From assembly GCA_902363125.1 (NCBI GenBank), contig CABIZD010000008.1, positions 27,402 through 91,401 on the forward strand: a stretch of DNA of 64,000 nucleotides. Reading direction: 5' to 3'. Shown piece by piece: positions 1-7,451 of this stretch. This DNA comes from Coriobacteriaceae bacterium. GTDB taxonomy: Bacteria > Actinomycetota > Coriobacteriia > Coriobacteriales > Coriobacteriaceae. The number at the start of each line of letters is the position of its first letter. Position 1 is the stretch's first letter. The position numbers were made by a program, and so were the translations under genes. The notes under the pieces are model-generated. The model saw nothing but the letters and a program-made list of their open reading frames with translations, did not search any database and had not been told where the DNA came from.

Positions 1-290
1 GCACGGGACACCAGCTCCTTCCGCTTCCTCGACATGCCGAGGAATACGGCGGAGAGCCGTTCGTCCATCCTCCGGCGCTTTGCCCAGGCGCTCCTCACGG
101 TGACGATGCGCGCGGTCGCGTACCCGAGCATCGCGGCGGCGCCGGTCAGGAGGAGGCACGAGGCCGGGTGCTCGGCGAGCATCCGGCGGGCGTCCTCGGC
201 CATCGCGGCGACCGAGCCGAACCCGACCGCGCCCGCGATGGTGACCAGCAGGTCGATGTTCTCCTTCGCGGCTTTGAGCGTCTTGTTCAT
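1..290 (-). CDS. Partial small membrane protein, leftward
   Basis: An open frame on the minus strand starts with ATG at 290 (MNKTLKAAKENIDLLV...) and is still open at the window edge, 96 codons so far. It has two hydrophobic stretches, about residues 14-30 and 45-65, followed by a strongly basic tail rich in Arg and Lys. A GGAAGGG run lies about 8 bases before the start. It diverges from the rightward genes, so it may be the first gene of the leftward lysogeny or immunity module, but that is inference from position only. No family recognised. Confidence 0.5.
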   Translation of the reverse strand, partial: MNKTLKAAKENIDLLVTIAGAVGFGSVAAMAEDARRMLAEHPASCLLLTGAAAMLGYATARIVTVRSAWAKRRRMDERLSAVFLGMSRKRKELVSR

Positions 291-317
291 CTTCGATTCC
301 CTTCCAAGGAGGTTCCC

Positions 318-386
318 ATGGGTTTCATTCTCGCACTTTCCTTCGCGTTCCTGTTCGGGGTCGGGCTCGGCCTCATGCGCCGCTGA
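318..386 (+). CDS. Tiny hydrophobic peptide (22 aa)
   Basis: A 22-residue ORF (MGFILALSFAFLFGVGLGLMRR) is preceded by a perfect AAGGAGG (306-312) five bases before ATG. It is one transmembrane segment ending in two arginines. The strong ribosome binding site argues that it is translated. It is divergent from the leftward gene at 1-290 and is followed by the large inverted repeat at 391-467. Function unknown. Confidence 0.45.
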   Translation: MGFILALSFAFLFGVGLGLMRR

Positions 387-390
387 CGGC

Positions 391-467
391 GGAGTCAGCC
401 CCCGTCGCGCCACGGGTCCCGCACCGCCCCATTCCGCGGGGCCCGTGGCGCGACGGGGCCGGACTCC
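391..467. repeat. Large near-perfect inverted repeat
   Basis: A 17-bp perfect arm pair (400-416 with 442-458, CCCCGTCGCGCCACGGG) extends inward by six more pairs including one G-T (417-422 with 436-441), leaving a 13-base loop. Outer arms GGAGTC (391-396) and GACTCC (462-467) add six pairs. No T-run follows, so it is not a typical terminator. It sits in a gene-free stretch (387-609) that also holds smaller GC-rich hairpins. It could be a protein-binding site, replication feature or RNA structure. Confidence 0.75.
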
Positions 468-609
468 CTACATCCGGCCCACATGGTGTCCGCCGCCGAC
501 TTGGCGGGGCGGCGGCACCGCTCCCTTTGGCGGGGGAGCGCCCTCCGGCTGCATCTATCGGTGCGGCCCTCCGGCAAGGGAATGGCTCAACGAATGAAAG
601 GAGAAGGCC

Positions 610-840
610 ATGTGGATGTCTATAGCCAAGGGCGCGCGTTACGCCTGCTGCGACAACGTCACGTTCCGCGCGATGGTCATGCAGGGGATCATCCCGCGCT
701 ACCCGTCGCTCAACCCCAACAGCTCGCGCGAGGTGGTGAGCAGCGAGGACATCGACGCCGCCATCAAGGCGCGCGGGGCGATGCCGGCGCTGCCCTCGCC
801 CGACTGCGTGCCGGCGCGCCGACCGAGGCGGGTGGCGTGA
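610..840 (+). CDS. Small protein, possible excisionase-like DNA-binding protein
   Basis: 76 residues, with AAAGGAGA about 6-13 bases before ATG. The N-terminal part (about residues 10-56: a Phe-Arg-Ala-Met-Val run, then Gly-Ile-Ile-Pro, a Ser-Arg-Glu-Val-Val segment and an Asp-Ile-Asp-Ala-Ala-Ile helix) has the layout of MerR/excisionase-type winged helices. The basic proline-rich tail looks unstructured. Position before the integrase fits an excisionase or early regulator. The assignment rests on pattern only. Confidence 0.5.
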   Translation: MWMSIAKGARYACCDNVTFRAMVMQGIIPRYPSLNPNSSREVVSSEDIDAAIKARGAMPALPSPDCVPARRPRRVA

Positions 841-998
841 TGGGCGACCTGGTCTGGGAGGCGGGCTGCCGCCTCGGCGCGTGGTGGGACTCGCTTCCCG
901 AGCGCGTGCGCAGCGTCGTGTGCGCCGTGGCGCTCGTCGGCCTGATCGCCGTCGCCGGCGCCATCGAGGGGACCGCCCCGAGCGGGATGTACTACTAG
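840..998 (+). CDS. Small membrane protein (52 aa)
   Basis: The ATG overlaps the stop of the preceding gene (TGATG, 838-842), suggesting translational coupling. The product has an N-terminal amphipathic part with several Trp and one strong transmembrane helix (about residues 25-42, VVCAVALVGLIAVAGAI). No family recognised. Confidence 0.5.
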   Translation: MGDLVWEAGCRLGAWWDSLPERVRSVVCAVALVGLIAVAGAIEGTAPSGMYY

Positions 999-1008
999 GA
1001 GGAATGAC

Positions 1009-2265
1009 ATGCAGTTTGAGAAGAGGGCCGTGCGCCTGGGCGACATCCGCCCGAGCGGGCAGAACCCGCGCGAGGACTTCGGCGACATCGGCGCCCTGGC
1101 CCGCAGCATCGAGGCGACCGGCGGCGAGCCGCTGAACCCGCCCGTGGTCGTGGCGGACGGCAACGTGTTCCGCATCGTGGACGGCGAGCGCCGCTACCGC
1201 GCCCTGTCCTCGATCTACGGGGAGGACCGCGAGGTGTCCGCGCTGGTGGCCGACACCATGGACGAGGCCAACGAGCTCGTGGCCATGCTCGCCACCGACG
1301 ACAAGCGCCAGCTGACCGAGGCCGAGCGCGCCCGCGGCGTGCAGCAGATGCTCGTGCTGGGCATCGACGAGCAGCGCATCGAGCGCGCGAGCCGAGCCAC
1401 CGCCGGGCAGATCCGGGCTGCGCGCAAACTGCGCGGTCGCATCGATGCCGGCGTGCAGGTGACGCTCGACCAGCTGGAGGCCGCGAGCGCCTTCGACGAC
1501 GAGAAGGATATCGAGGCGGTCCTCGCCGCCGGTGACGGCTGGGCGGGCAAGGCCGACCAGATCCGCCGCCGCAACGAGCGCGAGGAGGCCAAGGCCGAGG
1601 ACTACGACGCCTTCGGCGACGCGGGCATCCCGGTGGTGAAGGAGCAGCCGGAGGGTTTCAACTACACGGACTGGGCCAACGTCGGCCTCGCCGCCCAGAA
1701 ACTCGAGGGGAAAGAGTTCGCCGCCGGTACCGTTGCCGTGTGGAAGGGCAACTACTGGGATCTCTACGAGCCGGATGACGGCTCGGGCGCCGAGCCCGAG
1801 AAGACCGAGGAGGAGATCCGGGCCGAGCAGGAGGCCGCGCGCGAGAAGGCGGCGCTCGAGGAGCTGTACAGGAGCCTGATTGGCTTCGTGGCGTCCGGCG
1901 CCTTTGCCATGTCCAAGGACCTCATGATGCATGTGCGCGTGAACCGAGAGGACCCGTCCGCTCTGCTCGCGGCGATGGGCGGCGACAGCCACGTCGAGAA
2001 CGAGGAGCGCTTCGGGCACGTGCGCGAAGAGTTCGCCCGCAACCTCAAGGCGTGCAGGCCCAGCGAGTACGAGGCCGGCTGCTGGCTCATGGCGGCGGCC
2101 AAGGACATGGCCCAGCTCAACAACCGCTGGGGCGGCGACGACGCGGAGGCGTGGCTCGACCACTATGACATCTGCCTCTCCGCGGGCTTCGAGCCCGGCG
2201 AGGAGGACGTGTGGCTCATGGAGAGGGTACAGGCGAGCGCCAAGGAGGAGAAGAAGGATGAGTAG
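1009..2265 (+). CDS. ParB-like nuclease-domain protein (418 aa)
   Basis: The N-terminal 90 residues match the ParB/Sulfiredoxin-like fold: an L-x-D-I-R-P-x-x-x-N-P-R start (about 10-21), then a P-P-V-V-V strand and the I-V-D-G-E-R-R-Y-R-A motif (about 56-65), the nucleotide-binding signature of ParB N domains. A helical, HTH-like middle (about 100-150) resembles the ParB centre. The long acidic C-terminal part is unassigned. ATG follows AGGAGG (997-1002). In phages such proteins act in DNA replication, segregation or nicking; a partner parA is not visible. A second ParB-like domain occurs at 9337-10353. Confidence 0.8.
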   Translation: MQFEKRAVRLGDIRPSGQNPREDFGDIGALARSIEATGGEPLNPPVVVADGNVFRIVDGERRYRALSSIYGEDREVSALVADTMDEANELVAMLATDDKRQLTEAERARGVQQMLVLGIDEQRIERASRATAGQIRAARKLRGRIDAGVQVTLDQLEAASAFDDEKDIEAVLAAGDGWAGKADQIRRRNEREEAKAEDYDAFGDAGIPVVKEQPEGFNYTDWANVGLAAQKLEGKEFAAGTVAVWKGNYWDLYEPDDGSGAEPEKTEEEIRAEQEAAREKAALEELYRSLIGFVASGAFAMSKDLMMHVRVNREDPSALLAAMGGDSHVENEERFGHVREEFARNLKACRPSEYEAGCWLMAAAKDMAQLNNRWGGDDAEAWLDHYDICLSAGFEPGEEDVWLMERVQASAKEEKKDE

Positions 2266-2614
2266 CGAAGAGAAGGTCAGGGTGACGGTGGAGGCGTGCG
2301 GCGAGGTCCGCGCTTTCGAGTGCCGCTGCGCGACGGTCTCGATCGGCAACGGCGACGGCACCGGCGACTCATGCTTCGTGGGCCTGACCGACATCAGCGA
2401 CCTGCTCGCGCTCGCCTGCGAGTGCACTGACACGCTCTGTACGGCCTTCAGCCAGGCGGGCATCCCGGACAGGAACGCGCGCAAGCTCGTACTCATCGCC
2501 GCGCTCGGCGCGAACCCCCATGGGCACGCCGACAGCATCCAGACCACCGACCTGGATGCACGCAGGGAGATCCGCGACATGGCGGCGAAGCTGGGCGTCG
2601 ATGCCGACTTCTAG
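2258..2614 (+). CDS. Hypothetical phage protein (118 aa)
   Basis: ATG at 2258 overlaps the end of the ParB-like gene by 8 bases and follows a purine-rich GGAGGAGAAGAAGG site. The sequence has an N-terminal beta-rich half with three cysteines and a C-terminal helical half with an acidic end. It overlaps the integrase start by 14 bases. No family recognised; operon position suggests a role coupled to integration or early DNA metabolism. Confidence 0.65.
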   Translation: MSSEEKVRVTVEACGEVRAFECRCATVSIGNGDGTGDSCFVGLTDISDLLALACECTDTLCTAFSQAGIPDRNARKLVLIAALGANPHGHADSIQTTDLDARREIRDMAAKLGVDADF

Positions 2615-3794
2615 CGAGCGCCGGGCGGTCGTGCAGCGCGGGGCGGACGGGCGCTGGTTCGCCCGCCCCTACATGGGCACCGACCGCGTGACCGGAAGGC
2701 GGATCAGGCCGTACAGGTCGTGGGACGCGGAGCTGACGCGCGAGCAGGCCCAGGCCGAGTGTGACAGGTGGGCGGCTACGTTCGACCCGTCGTCGGCCCG
2801 GGACAGCTCCAAGCGCCTGTCCTCGATGCTCGAGATGTACATCTCCGACCCCGTCAACGGCCTATCCGACAACTCCGTGGCCACGTACCGCAGTGTGGTC
2901 AGGACGATGGTGGAGCCGACTATCGGGCGGCTGCCCTACGACCAGCTGGAGCCTTGGGACGTGTCGGCGGCTTACCGCCTGCTGCTCGCGCCGAGGACGG
3001 GGAAGGGACTGTCGCCCAAGACGCTGCTCAAGATGCACGCGCTGCTGAAAGGCGCCTACCGCTCGTGGCGCCCGGCGCTGGGCCGAGACATCATGCTCGA
3101 CGTCCCCGCGCCCTCGCCCGACCCCGTCGAGCCCTTCGCGCTCTCCGAATGCGATACCGACGAGCTGTCCCGCGCACTGGTGTCCGCCATGTCCTCGCGC
3201 TCCGCCTCGGGCGCCAACATCTCGCGGCGCACCGAGGCCATGGCGGCCTACCTCGCCCTCAACACGGGGCTGCGCTGCGGGGAGGTCTGCGGGCTGCAGC
3301 GCCGAGACTGGCGCCGGGCGCTGCACGACCTCCACGTGGCGGGGCAGGCGGTCGAGCGCCCCGAGCTGCACCGGCAGGCCTACACCAAGGGCCGGCGCGT
3401 GCGCAACGTGGCGCTCGCCCCGGCGGTGGAGGCGCAGCTGCAGCGCCACCTGGAGTGGCAGGACACGTGGCTCTCGCGCAGGGGCCCGGCGGCGCTGGTG
3501 GTGACCTTCGGGCCGGCAGGCGCCATCGCGCGCCCCTCCACCGTGACGAGCCGCTTCAAGTCGCTCGCGAGGGACCTGGGGCTGCCGGAGGAGACGGTGT
3601 TCCACTCCCTGAGGCACACCCATGCCACCTGGCTGCTCATGCACGGCTTCGACATGCGCACGGTGCAGGAGCGCCTTGGGCACGCCGACGTCAAGACGAC
3701 GCTCGGCACCTACGGCTCGGTCATGCCGGGCCGAGACCAGGCCGCCGCCGCGGCCTTTACCGATTCGATCTGCGGAGGTGATACGGATGAATAA
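2601..3794 (+). CDS. int: Tyrosine integrase (phage integrase)
   Basis: 397 residues from ATG 2601. Residues 5-60 form the arm-type DNA-binding domain (Gly-Arg-Trp-Phe...Arg-Pro-Tyr), about 70-165 the core-binding SAM-like domain, and 205-385 the catalytic domain. Visible catalytic residues are R225 (NTGLRCGEV), K263 (YTKGRR), H335-x-x-R338 (HSLRHTHAT), H361 (LGHADVKTT) and the nucleophile Y371 (GTYGSV). It should recombine attP with the tRNA-Lys attB whose 3' part is at 33667-33710. The first ATG of the open frame (2520) lies deep inside the preceding gene, so 2601 is preferred although its SD is weak. Confidence 0.93.
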   Translation: MPTSSERRAVVQRGADGRWFARPYMGTDRVTGRRIRPYRSWDAELTREQAQAECDRWAATFDPSSARDSSKRLSSMLEMYISDPVNGLSDNSVATYRSVVRTMVEPTIGRLPYDQLEPWDVSAAYRLLLAPRTGKGLSPKTLLKMHALLKGAYRSWRPALGRDIMLDVPAPSPDPVEPFALSECDTDELSRALVSAMSSRSASGANISRRTEAMAAYLALNTGLRCGEVCGLQRRDWRRALHDLHVAGQAVERPELHRQAYTKGRRVRNVALAPAVEAQLQRHLEWQDTWLSRRGPAALVVTFGPAGAIARPSTVTSRFKSLARDLGLPEETVFHSLRHTHATWLLMHGFDMRTVQERLGHADVKTTLGTYGSVMPGRDQAAAAAFTDSICGGDTDE

Positions 3795-4470
3795 CTTCAA
3801 CTTCAATAGGGACTTCTACGAGGGCTGCCGCGCCCTGGGCGACAGGGAGGGCATGGCGCTCGCATGGGCGATGCTGCGCTACGGCTACGAGGGCTGCGAG
3901 CCCAAGCTGAAGCCCACCGCCATGGCGGCTTTCACCTTCGCAAGGGGCCGCATCGACGCCATGGTCAACGGCAGCCTTGGGGGGCAGGCGAGGGCCGCCA
4001 AGGCAGGTAGCAGCGCCACCACCCAAGGGGGTAGCCAAGGGGGTAGCCGACCCAGCGGGCGAGGGGGTAGCCGACCCAGCGGGCGAGGGGGTAGCCAACA
4101 GAAAGAGAAGGAGAAGGAGATAGCCCTAGCGGGCTATAGCGCGGCCCGCCAAGCGCCCGATGACTTCGAGCCCCCGTCGGCCGAGGACGTGGAGGCGTAC
4201 TTCGCCGCCAACTGTCTCCGGGGCGACGCCCGCCAGTTCTTCGACCACTACGCCGCGCAGGGGTGGACGCTGCCGAGCGGCCTGCCCGTGTCCGACGTGT
4301 GGGCGCTCGCCCGCAACTGGAGTCGCAAGCAGGTCGGCTTCGATGCCGACCGCAAGGCACGGGGCGGGCAGACCTCGCAGGAGGTCGAACGCGCGGCGGT
4401 GTGGAAGCCCGTGAAGACCGATGACGAGCTCATAGCCGAGCTCGAGCGCCAGATAGCGGAGGCGTCATGA
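3787..4470 (+). CDS. Phage replication protein (DUF6291-like N-terminus, DnaD-type C-terminus)
   Basis: 227 residues. The first 60 residues (N-F-N-R-D-F-Y-E-G, then A-W-A-M-L-R-Y-G-Y-E-G and P-T-A-M-A-A-F) resemble DUF6291-type N-termini of phage replisome proteins. The C-terminal part (about 125-185, ...DVEAYFAANCLRG..., ...WALARNWSRKQ) resembles the helical C-terminus of phage replication initiators. They are joined by a Gly/Ser/Arg repeat linker (residues 78-103) encoded by tandem DNA repeats that may be the origin. It overlaps the integrase gene by 8 bases, and ATGA couples it to the next gene. Confidence 0.7.
   Translation: MNNFNFNRDFYEGCRALGDREGMALAWAMLRYGYEGCEPKLKPTAMAAFTFARGRIDAMVNGSLGGQARAAKAGSSATTQGGSQGGSRPSGRGGSRPSGRGGSQQKEKEKEIALAGYSAARQAPDDFEPPSAEDVEAYFAANCLRGDARQFFDHYAAQGWTLPSGLPVSDVWALARNWSRKQVGFDADRKARGGQTSQEVERAAVWKPVKTDDELIAELERQIAEAS
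4027..4120. repeat. Iteron-like direct repeats inside the replication gene, candidate origin
   Basis: GGGGGTAGCC occurs four times, at 4027, 4039, 4063 and 4087. The last three lie within a 24-bp unit repeated twice in full (4039-4062 and 4063-4086). They are followed directly by a purine tract (4097-4120) composed almost only of A and G. Iterons followed by an easily melted asymmetric tract inside the initiator gene is the layout of the lambda-type origin. The function is inferred. Confidence 0.6.
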
Positions 4471-4808
4471 TCACCCTCATGGAGATGCTCAGGAACGAGA
4501 AGGCCGACCCCGCCCACGGCCGGCCGCTCGACATAACGCGCATCTACATGGCGAACGTCATGTCGAGCAGGGAGGCCGTTATGCTGGCCAAGAAACAGAA
4601 GCTTGCCGCGGCGCGTGCCAGCCGGAAGCAGAAGGCCGACCTGTACGAGGACATCGCCAAGCTCGCGCGCGGCAAGGAGCCGAGCTGGAGGTATGCCAAA
4701 GGTGTGCCAACGGCGGCCGGGCAGCTGGGCCAGCAGGCGATGGGGTTCCCGCCGCTAGAGGGCGGAAACGACGCCGTCGGGGAAGCCCCCGGCGCAAAGA
4801 ACACCTAA
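4467..4808 (+). CDS. Hypothetical phage protein (113 aa)
   Basis: Start ATG overlaps the previous stop (ATGA, 4467-4470). Basic and largely helical, with a Lys/Arg-rich centre (about 40-60) and a Gly/Pro-rich tail. It lies in the replication operon directly after the replication protein, the position where a helicase loader or DNA-binding partner is often found, but no motif supports a specific function. Confidence 0.55.
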   Translation: MITLMEMLRNEKADPAHGRPLDITRIYMANVMSSREAVMLAKKQKLAAARASRKQKADLYEDIAKLARGKEPSWRYAKGVPTAAGQLGQQAMGFPPLEGGNDAVGEAPGAKNT

Positions 4809-4836
4809 TTCTTTTGAGATTGAGAGGAGAGAGGTT

Positions 4837-5208
4837 TTGGCAGAGATCTCAGCGGTGATGAGGGCCTACCGAGACGCCCTCGACAGGCACCGGATTCCCT
4901 GGGCCGACGACACGTACGACACGGGGCCGGTGGACGGCTACCGGATGCGAATCGAGCGCACCAAGACCATCCTGGACGGGCACGAGGTGAGCGTGATCTG
5001 GGGCTACCAGTGCCTGCCCGTGGACGAGCCCGGCGATTCCGCCGGCGACGGCGAGGAGACCGAGGTGAAGGTCCGGACCGTGGGCATAACCGTCGGCTAT
5101 CCCGACTACCTGGAGGTCATGTACGACCCGATCAGCGCGGATCCGTTCGTGGCCGCGCCCGGCGACATCCTCGCGGAGGTCTTCGGCGTGAAGGGAGGGT
5201 CGCGATGA
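4837..5208 (+). CDS. Hypothetical phage protein (123 aa), TTG start
   Basis: A TTG start at 4837 follows a purine-rich AGGAGAGAGG site. The sequence begins with a helix (AEISAVMRAYRDALDRH), then is beta-rich and acidic (Trp-Gly-Tyr, Val-Gly-Tyr-Pro-Asp-Tyr). No cysteines beyond one, no membrane segment. The stop overlaps the ATG of the next gene. No family recognised. Confidence 0.6.
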   Translation: MAEISAVMRAYRDALDRHRIPWADDTYDTGPVDGYRMRIERTKTILDGHEVSVIWGYQCLPVDEPGDSAGDGEETEVKVRTVGITVGYPDYLEVMYDPISADPFVAAPGDILAEVFGVKGGSR

Positions 5209-5441
5209 GCTACGCGTGCGGCCCCGCCGACTGGATCGACCTCGCCGTCGGCAGGCTCGAGGACGCCAAGAGGTCGCTCAGGGAGCGCGACCGGCTGCGA
5301 CAAGCTGCGACAGGAGTGCGACATGTCGCGACGAGCTGCGACATCTGCGACGAGCTGCGCCAGGCGAGGCGATGCCTCAACAAGGCGCTGATCATGGTCG
5401 CGGAGGAGAAAGTAATCGAGAAGGAATGGAGCACGAAGTGA
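5205..5441 (+). CDS. Hypothetical phage protein (78 aa) with internal DNA repeats
   Basis: ATGA overlap (5205-5208) with the previous gene; AAGGGAGGG precedes the start. Mostly helical and charged, with a C-D-I-C pair near residue 47. The codons for about residues 30-55 contain seven TGCGAC-like units spaced about 10 bp apart (see 5296-5361), which suggests a DNA-level role in addition to coding. GTGA overlap couples it to the next gene. Confidence 0.55.
   Translation: MSYACGPADWIDLAVGRLEDAKRSLRERDRLRQAATGVRHVATSCDICDELRQARRCLNKALIMVAEEKVIEKEWSTK
5296..5361. repeat. Helically phased TGCGAC repeats
   Basis: TGCGAC or close variants start at 5296, 5306, 5317, 5327 (CGCGAC), 5337, 5346 and 5356 (TGCGCC), so the spacing is 9 to 11 bases, about one helical turn. 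A coding constraint alone would favour multiples of 3, not 10. Compare the exact decamer array at 8331-8420, which also has a TGC core. Confidence 0.6.
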
Positions 5442-6013
5442 GTGATGGGAACGAGTGGTTCAAGGACGTTAAGAGGCTCATACGGGGCCTCGAAGTCGAG
5501 ACCGTGGAAGACCCTTTCGCATGTCCGACCGTCAAGAGCGTCACCGACGGGGAGGATGTCCTGCATGCGCTCGGGCTTCATCCGTCCCGTGATGTCTGCG
5601 GCATTGTGAACGTCGACATCGATGAGGTGTATGGACTCATCCGGCACATAGAGCCCGAACCCGTCACGGGCTCCACATCGGACGGGTACCACACGTTCGA
5701 CGAGCTCTACCACCACCGGGCGGTGCTGTTCTCGGTGATCGTGGCCATGTTCCGTGGGCGCTCGTGGAAGTCGCTCCACCACCATGACGGGACGATGTAC
5801 GACGGCATGTTCATCGTGGGCATCGACACGCCCGCCGGCCCCGCCACCTACCACTACGACGTCGAGCCGTACTGGGACATGTTCCCGTGCGAGGTGCTCG
5901 ACCGCGCGCCCGAGTGGGACGGCCACACGCCGGACGACGCCATCGAGCGTATCGGCACCCTGCGGGACGTCCTGCATGCGGAGGTCAAGGCGGAGAAAGG
6001 TGATGACGAGTGA
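5438..6013 (+). CDS. Phage protein with WDGH-type motif (about 191 aa)
   Basis: GTG at 5438 overlaps the previous stop (GTGA) with a GGAG six bases upstream; ATG at 5426 is an alternative start. The C-terminal half carries HHRAVLFSVIV, a His-rich segment with ...HDGTMYDGMF..., and a W-D-G-H-T-P-D-D motif near the end, resembling phage proteins annotated with a WDGH domain. In such proteins the motif follows a conserved region of unknown function. No enzymatic role can be given. TGATG links it to the next gene. Confidence 0.6.
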   Translation: MSDGNEWFKDVKRLIRGLEVETVEDPFACPTVKSVTDGEDVLHALGLHPSRDVCGIVNVDIDEVYGLIRHIEPEPVTGSTSDGYHTFDELYHHRAVLFSVIVAMFRGRSWKSLHHHDGTMYDGMFIVGIDTPAGPATYHYDVEPYWDMFPCEVLDRAPEWDGHTPDDAIERIGTLRDVLHAEVKAEKGDDE

Positions 6014-6447
6014 TGGGGGAGCGTCTCACAGTCGACAACGTGATGACACCGGACGGGGAAGTGATGCCGTTGGGCCCTGTCGACAAGGATGGACGCAAGG
6101 TCTCCCTGTCGACCGCGACGCTCTTTGCGGACAGCGGCATGGAGTGCACGGTCAAGAGATATGAGTATCTGCTCGGCGCTGGCGTTTGGCGTGCCTGCTG
6201 CGATGAGGGGGTCGTGAGGGTGGACGAGATGCACCTGACCTGCCCGGATACGCTCGGGGCCCTGATGAACGATATCGAAGCTGCTATGAACTGCCCTGCC
6301 AGCGAAGAACCGACGCACGCCTACAACGTTGTCTCTGGGATGTGCGATGCCTGTGCTGACAGGTGCGGCGGCACGTTGTGCCAGGCGAGGGCGCTCCACA
6401 GCATCTGCTACCGCATTCACTCCCTGCTCGCGGGTGATGGCGAATGA
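6013..6447 (+). CDS. Hypothetical phage protein (144 aa), Cys-rich C-terminus
   Basis: ATG at 6013 overlaps the previous stop. The N-terminal part is beta-rich (V-K-R-Y-E-Y-L...). The C-terminal part has a cluster of cysteines (C-D-A-C-A-D-R-C-G-G-T-L-C, about residues 113-125), which could bind a metal. ATGA overlap with the next gene. No family recognised. Confidence 0.55.
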   Translation: MGERLTVDNVMTPDGEVMPLGPVDKDGRKVSLSTATLFADSGMECTVKRYEYLLGAGVWRACCDEGVVRVDEMHLTCPDTLGALMNDIEAAMNCPASEEPTHAYNVVSGMCDACADRCGGTLCQARALHSICYRIHSLLAGDGE

Positions 6448-6707
6448 GCTGCTACTTCTGCGGAGGCTCGCGAATCGCGTCCATTCACTCTGCGCCCGAC
6501 CGTGGTGCCCGCAACTGGTCCGTGGGCACCATGACGCTGATGCGCCGATACGACGGCGAGCCGATCGCCAGGGTCGAGCTGGATACCAGCGTGGTGCTCG
6601 ACGTCTCGGTCAACGGCTCGTGCGGAGACACCGTCAGCGCCGACGTGACGGCGGACGCCTACATCGAGGACATCAAGTACTGCCCGTTCTGCGGAGAGGA
6701 GCTTTAG
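6444..6707 (+). CDS. Small zinc-ribbon-like phage protein (87 aa)
   Basis: The protein begins with C-Y-F-C and ends with C-P-F-C-G, two CxxC knuckles flanking a beta-rich core, the layout of a zinc ribbon split across the chain. ATGA overlap with the preceding gene. Likely a small DNA- or protein-binding accessory factor; the exact role is unknown. Confidence 0.6.
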   Translation: MSCYFCGGSRIASIHSAPDRGARNWSVGTMTLMRRYDGEPIARVELDTSVVLDVSVNGSCGDTVSADVTADAYIEDIKYCPFCGEEL

Positions 6708-6929
6708 GTGAACGAGAGCTATAAGGATTTGAAGACATATCTGCTCAACGAGATCGCCGAGGACGCGCGCGGCGTGCTGAATGCAATCGAGGGCAAGGAG
6801 ATGGACAAGGTCGATGACGAGGAAGTCCTCTGCTTCTGCCACAGCATCGCAACCACGATGACTGCGCTGGAGACCGTCGTCATGGTCGGCAGGCTTGTGC
6901 CTTGGTTTCTGGAGGGTGAGAGGGCATGA
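6708..6929 (+). CDS. Hypothetical helical phage protein (73 aa)
   Basis: GTG start directly after the preceding stop, with GGAGAGGAG a few bases upstream. The product is acidic and predicted all-helical (LKTYLLNEIAEDARGVL..., then a hydrophobic helix ...TALETVVMVGRLVPWFL). ATGA overlap with the next gene. Confidence 0.5.
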   Translation: MNESYKDLKTYLLNEIAEDARGVLNAIEGKEMDKVDDEEVLCFCHSIATTMTALETVVMVGRLVPWFLEGERA

Positions 6930-7141
6930 ATTATAACGATGTCGAGTTCAAGGCATGCCCTCGGTGCGGGGCCGAACCCAAAGTGAAGGACGCGCGTGAG
7001 CGTTCCCTGACAAAGCCCAACGTGATGAGCGTGACGTGCCCCGCCTGTGGGATGTCGAACAGCATCGCGTGGGGAAGTATGGACCTGCCGCCGTTCCGCC
7101 AGGCGGTGGCCATGCTCGCGGACAGCTGGAACAGCCGGTGA
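6926..7141 (+). CDS. Lar-like restriction-alleviation family zinc protein
   Basis: 71 residues with CPRCG near residue 11 and CPACG near residue 38, and a C-terminal A-x-x-W-N-S-R. This matches the Lar/restriction alleviation family pattern (CPFCG...C..CG...WN.R). In Rac prophage, Lar modulates host type I restriction; many phage homologues are annotated by similarity only. The start overlaps the previous stop (ATGA). Confidence 0.65.
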   Translation: MNYNDVEFKACPRCGAEPKVKDARERSLTKPNVMSVTCPACGMSNSIAWGSMDLPPFRQAVAMLADSWNSR

Positions 7142-7350
7142 TCAGCTCGGCGGTCGAGCTGTTCCGCGCGACCGCCTGGCGTGCGATGCCCGATCTGGTG
7201 TCGGGTCCCGCGCGCCGGGCGCTCGCGCACGGTCGGGCAGACGCGCCGCGGGTGACGGCGTCGCAGATCGGGGAGACGGAGCGGAGGGCGCGGGCGCTGG
7301 AGCGCGACCGGGCCCGGGCGCTCAAGAGGTCGAGGAAGGCTAGGCGATGA
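7138..7350 (+). CDS. Small basic phage protein (70 aa)
   Basis: GTGA overlap with the previous gene sets the start. The sequence is Arg/Ala-rich and helical, with a C-terminal stretch of mostly Arg, Lys and Ala (about residues 48-70), suggesting nucleic-acid binding or a coiled coil. High-GC composition makes shadow ORFs common here, but the tight overlaps on both sides support it. Confidence 0.45.
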   Translation: MISSAVELFRATAWRAMPDLVSGPARRALAHGRADAPRVTASQIGETERRARALERDRARALKRSRKARR

Positions 7351-7451
7351 GGTTGTTTGAGAAGCTGTGGCGGATGATTATCGAAAACCGCCGCGTGCGC
7401 AAGAGCATCGAGGCGCGCCGCGCCCGCAGGTGCAGGAGGTCGACGAGATGA
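7347..7451 (+). CDS. Very small basic peptide (34 aa)
   Basis: ATG at 7347 overlaps the preceding stop and its own stop overlaps the next ATG (ATGA, 7448-7451). Sequence starts MRLFEKLWRMIIENRRVRKS and is half Arg/Lys. It fills an otherwise empty slot in a chain of overlapping genes, which is the main support. Confidence 0.4.
   Translation: MRLFEKLWRMIIENRRVRKSIEARRARRCRRSTR

Noticed and set aside
373..2580. 735-residue open frame on the minus strand
   Set aside because: It is a high-GC shadow of the ParB-like gene, with no RBS and Arg/Leu/Val-rich low-complexity composition.
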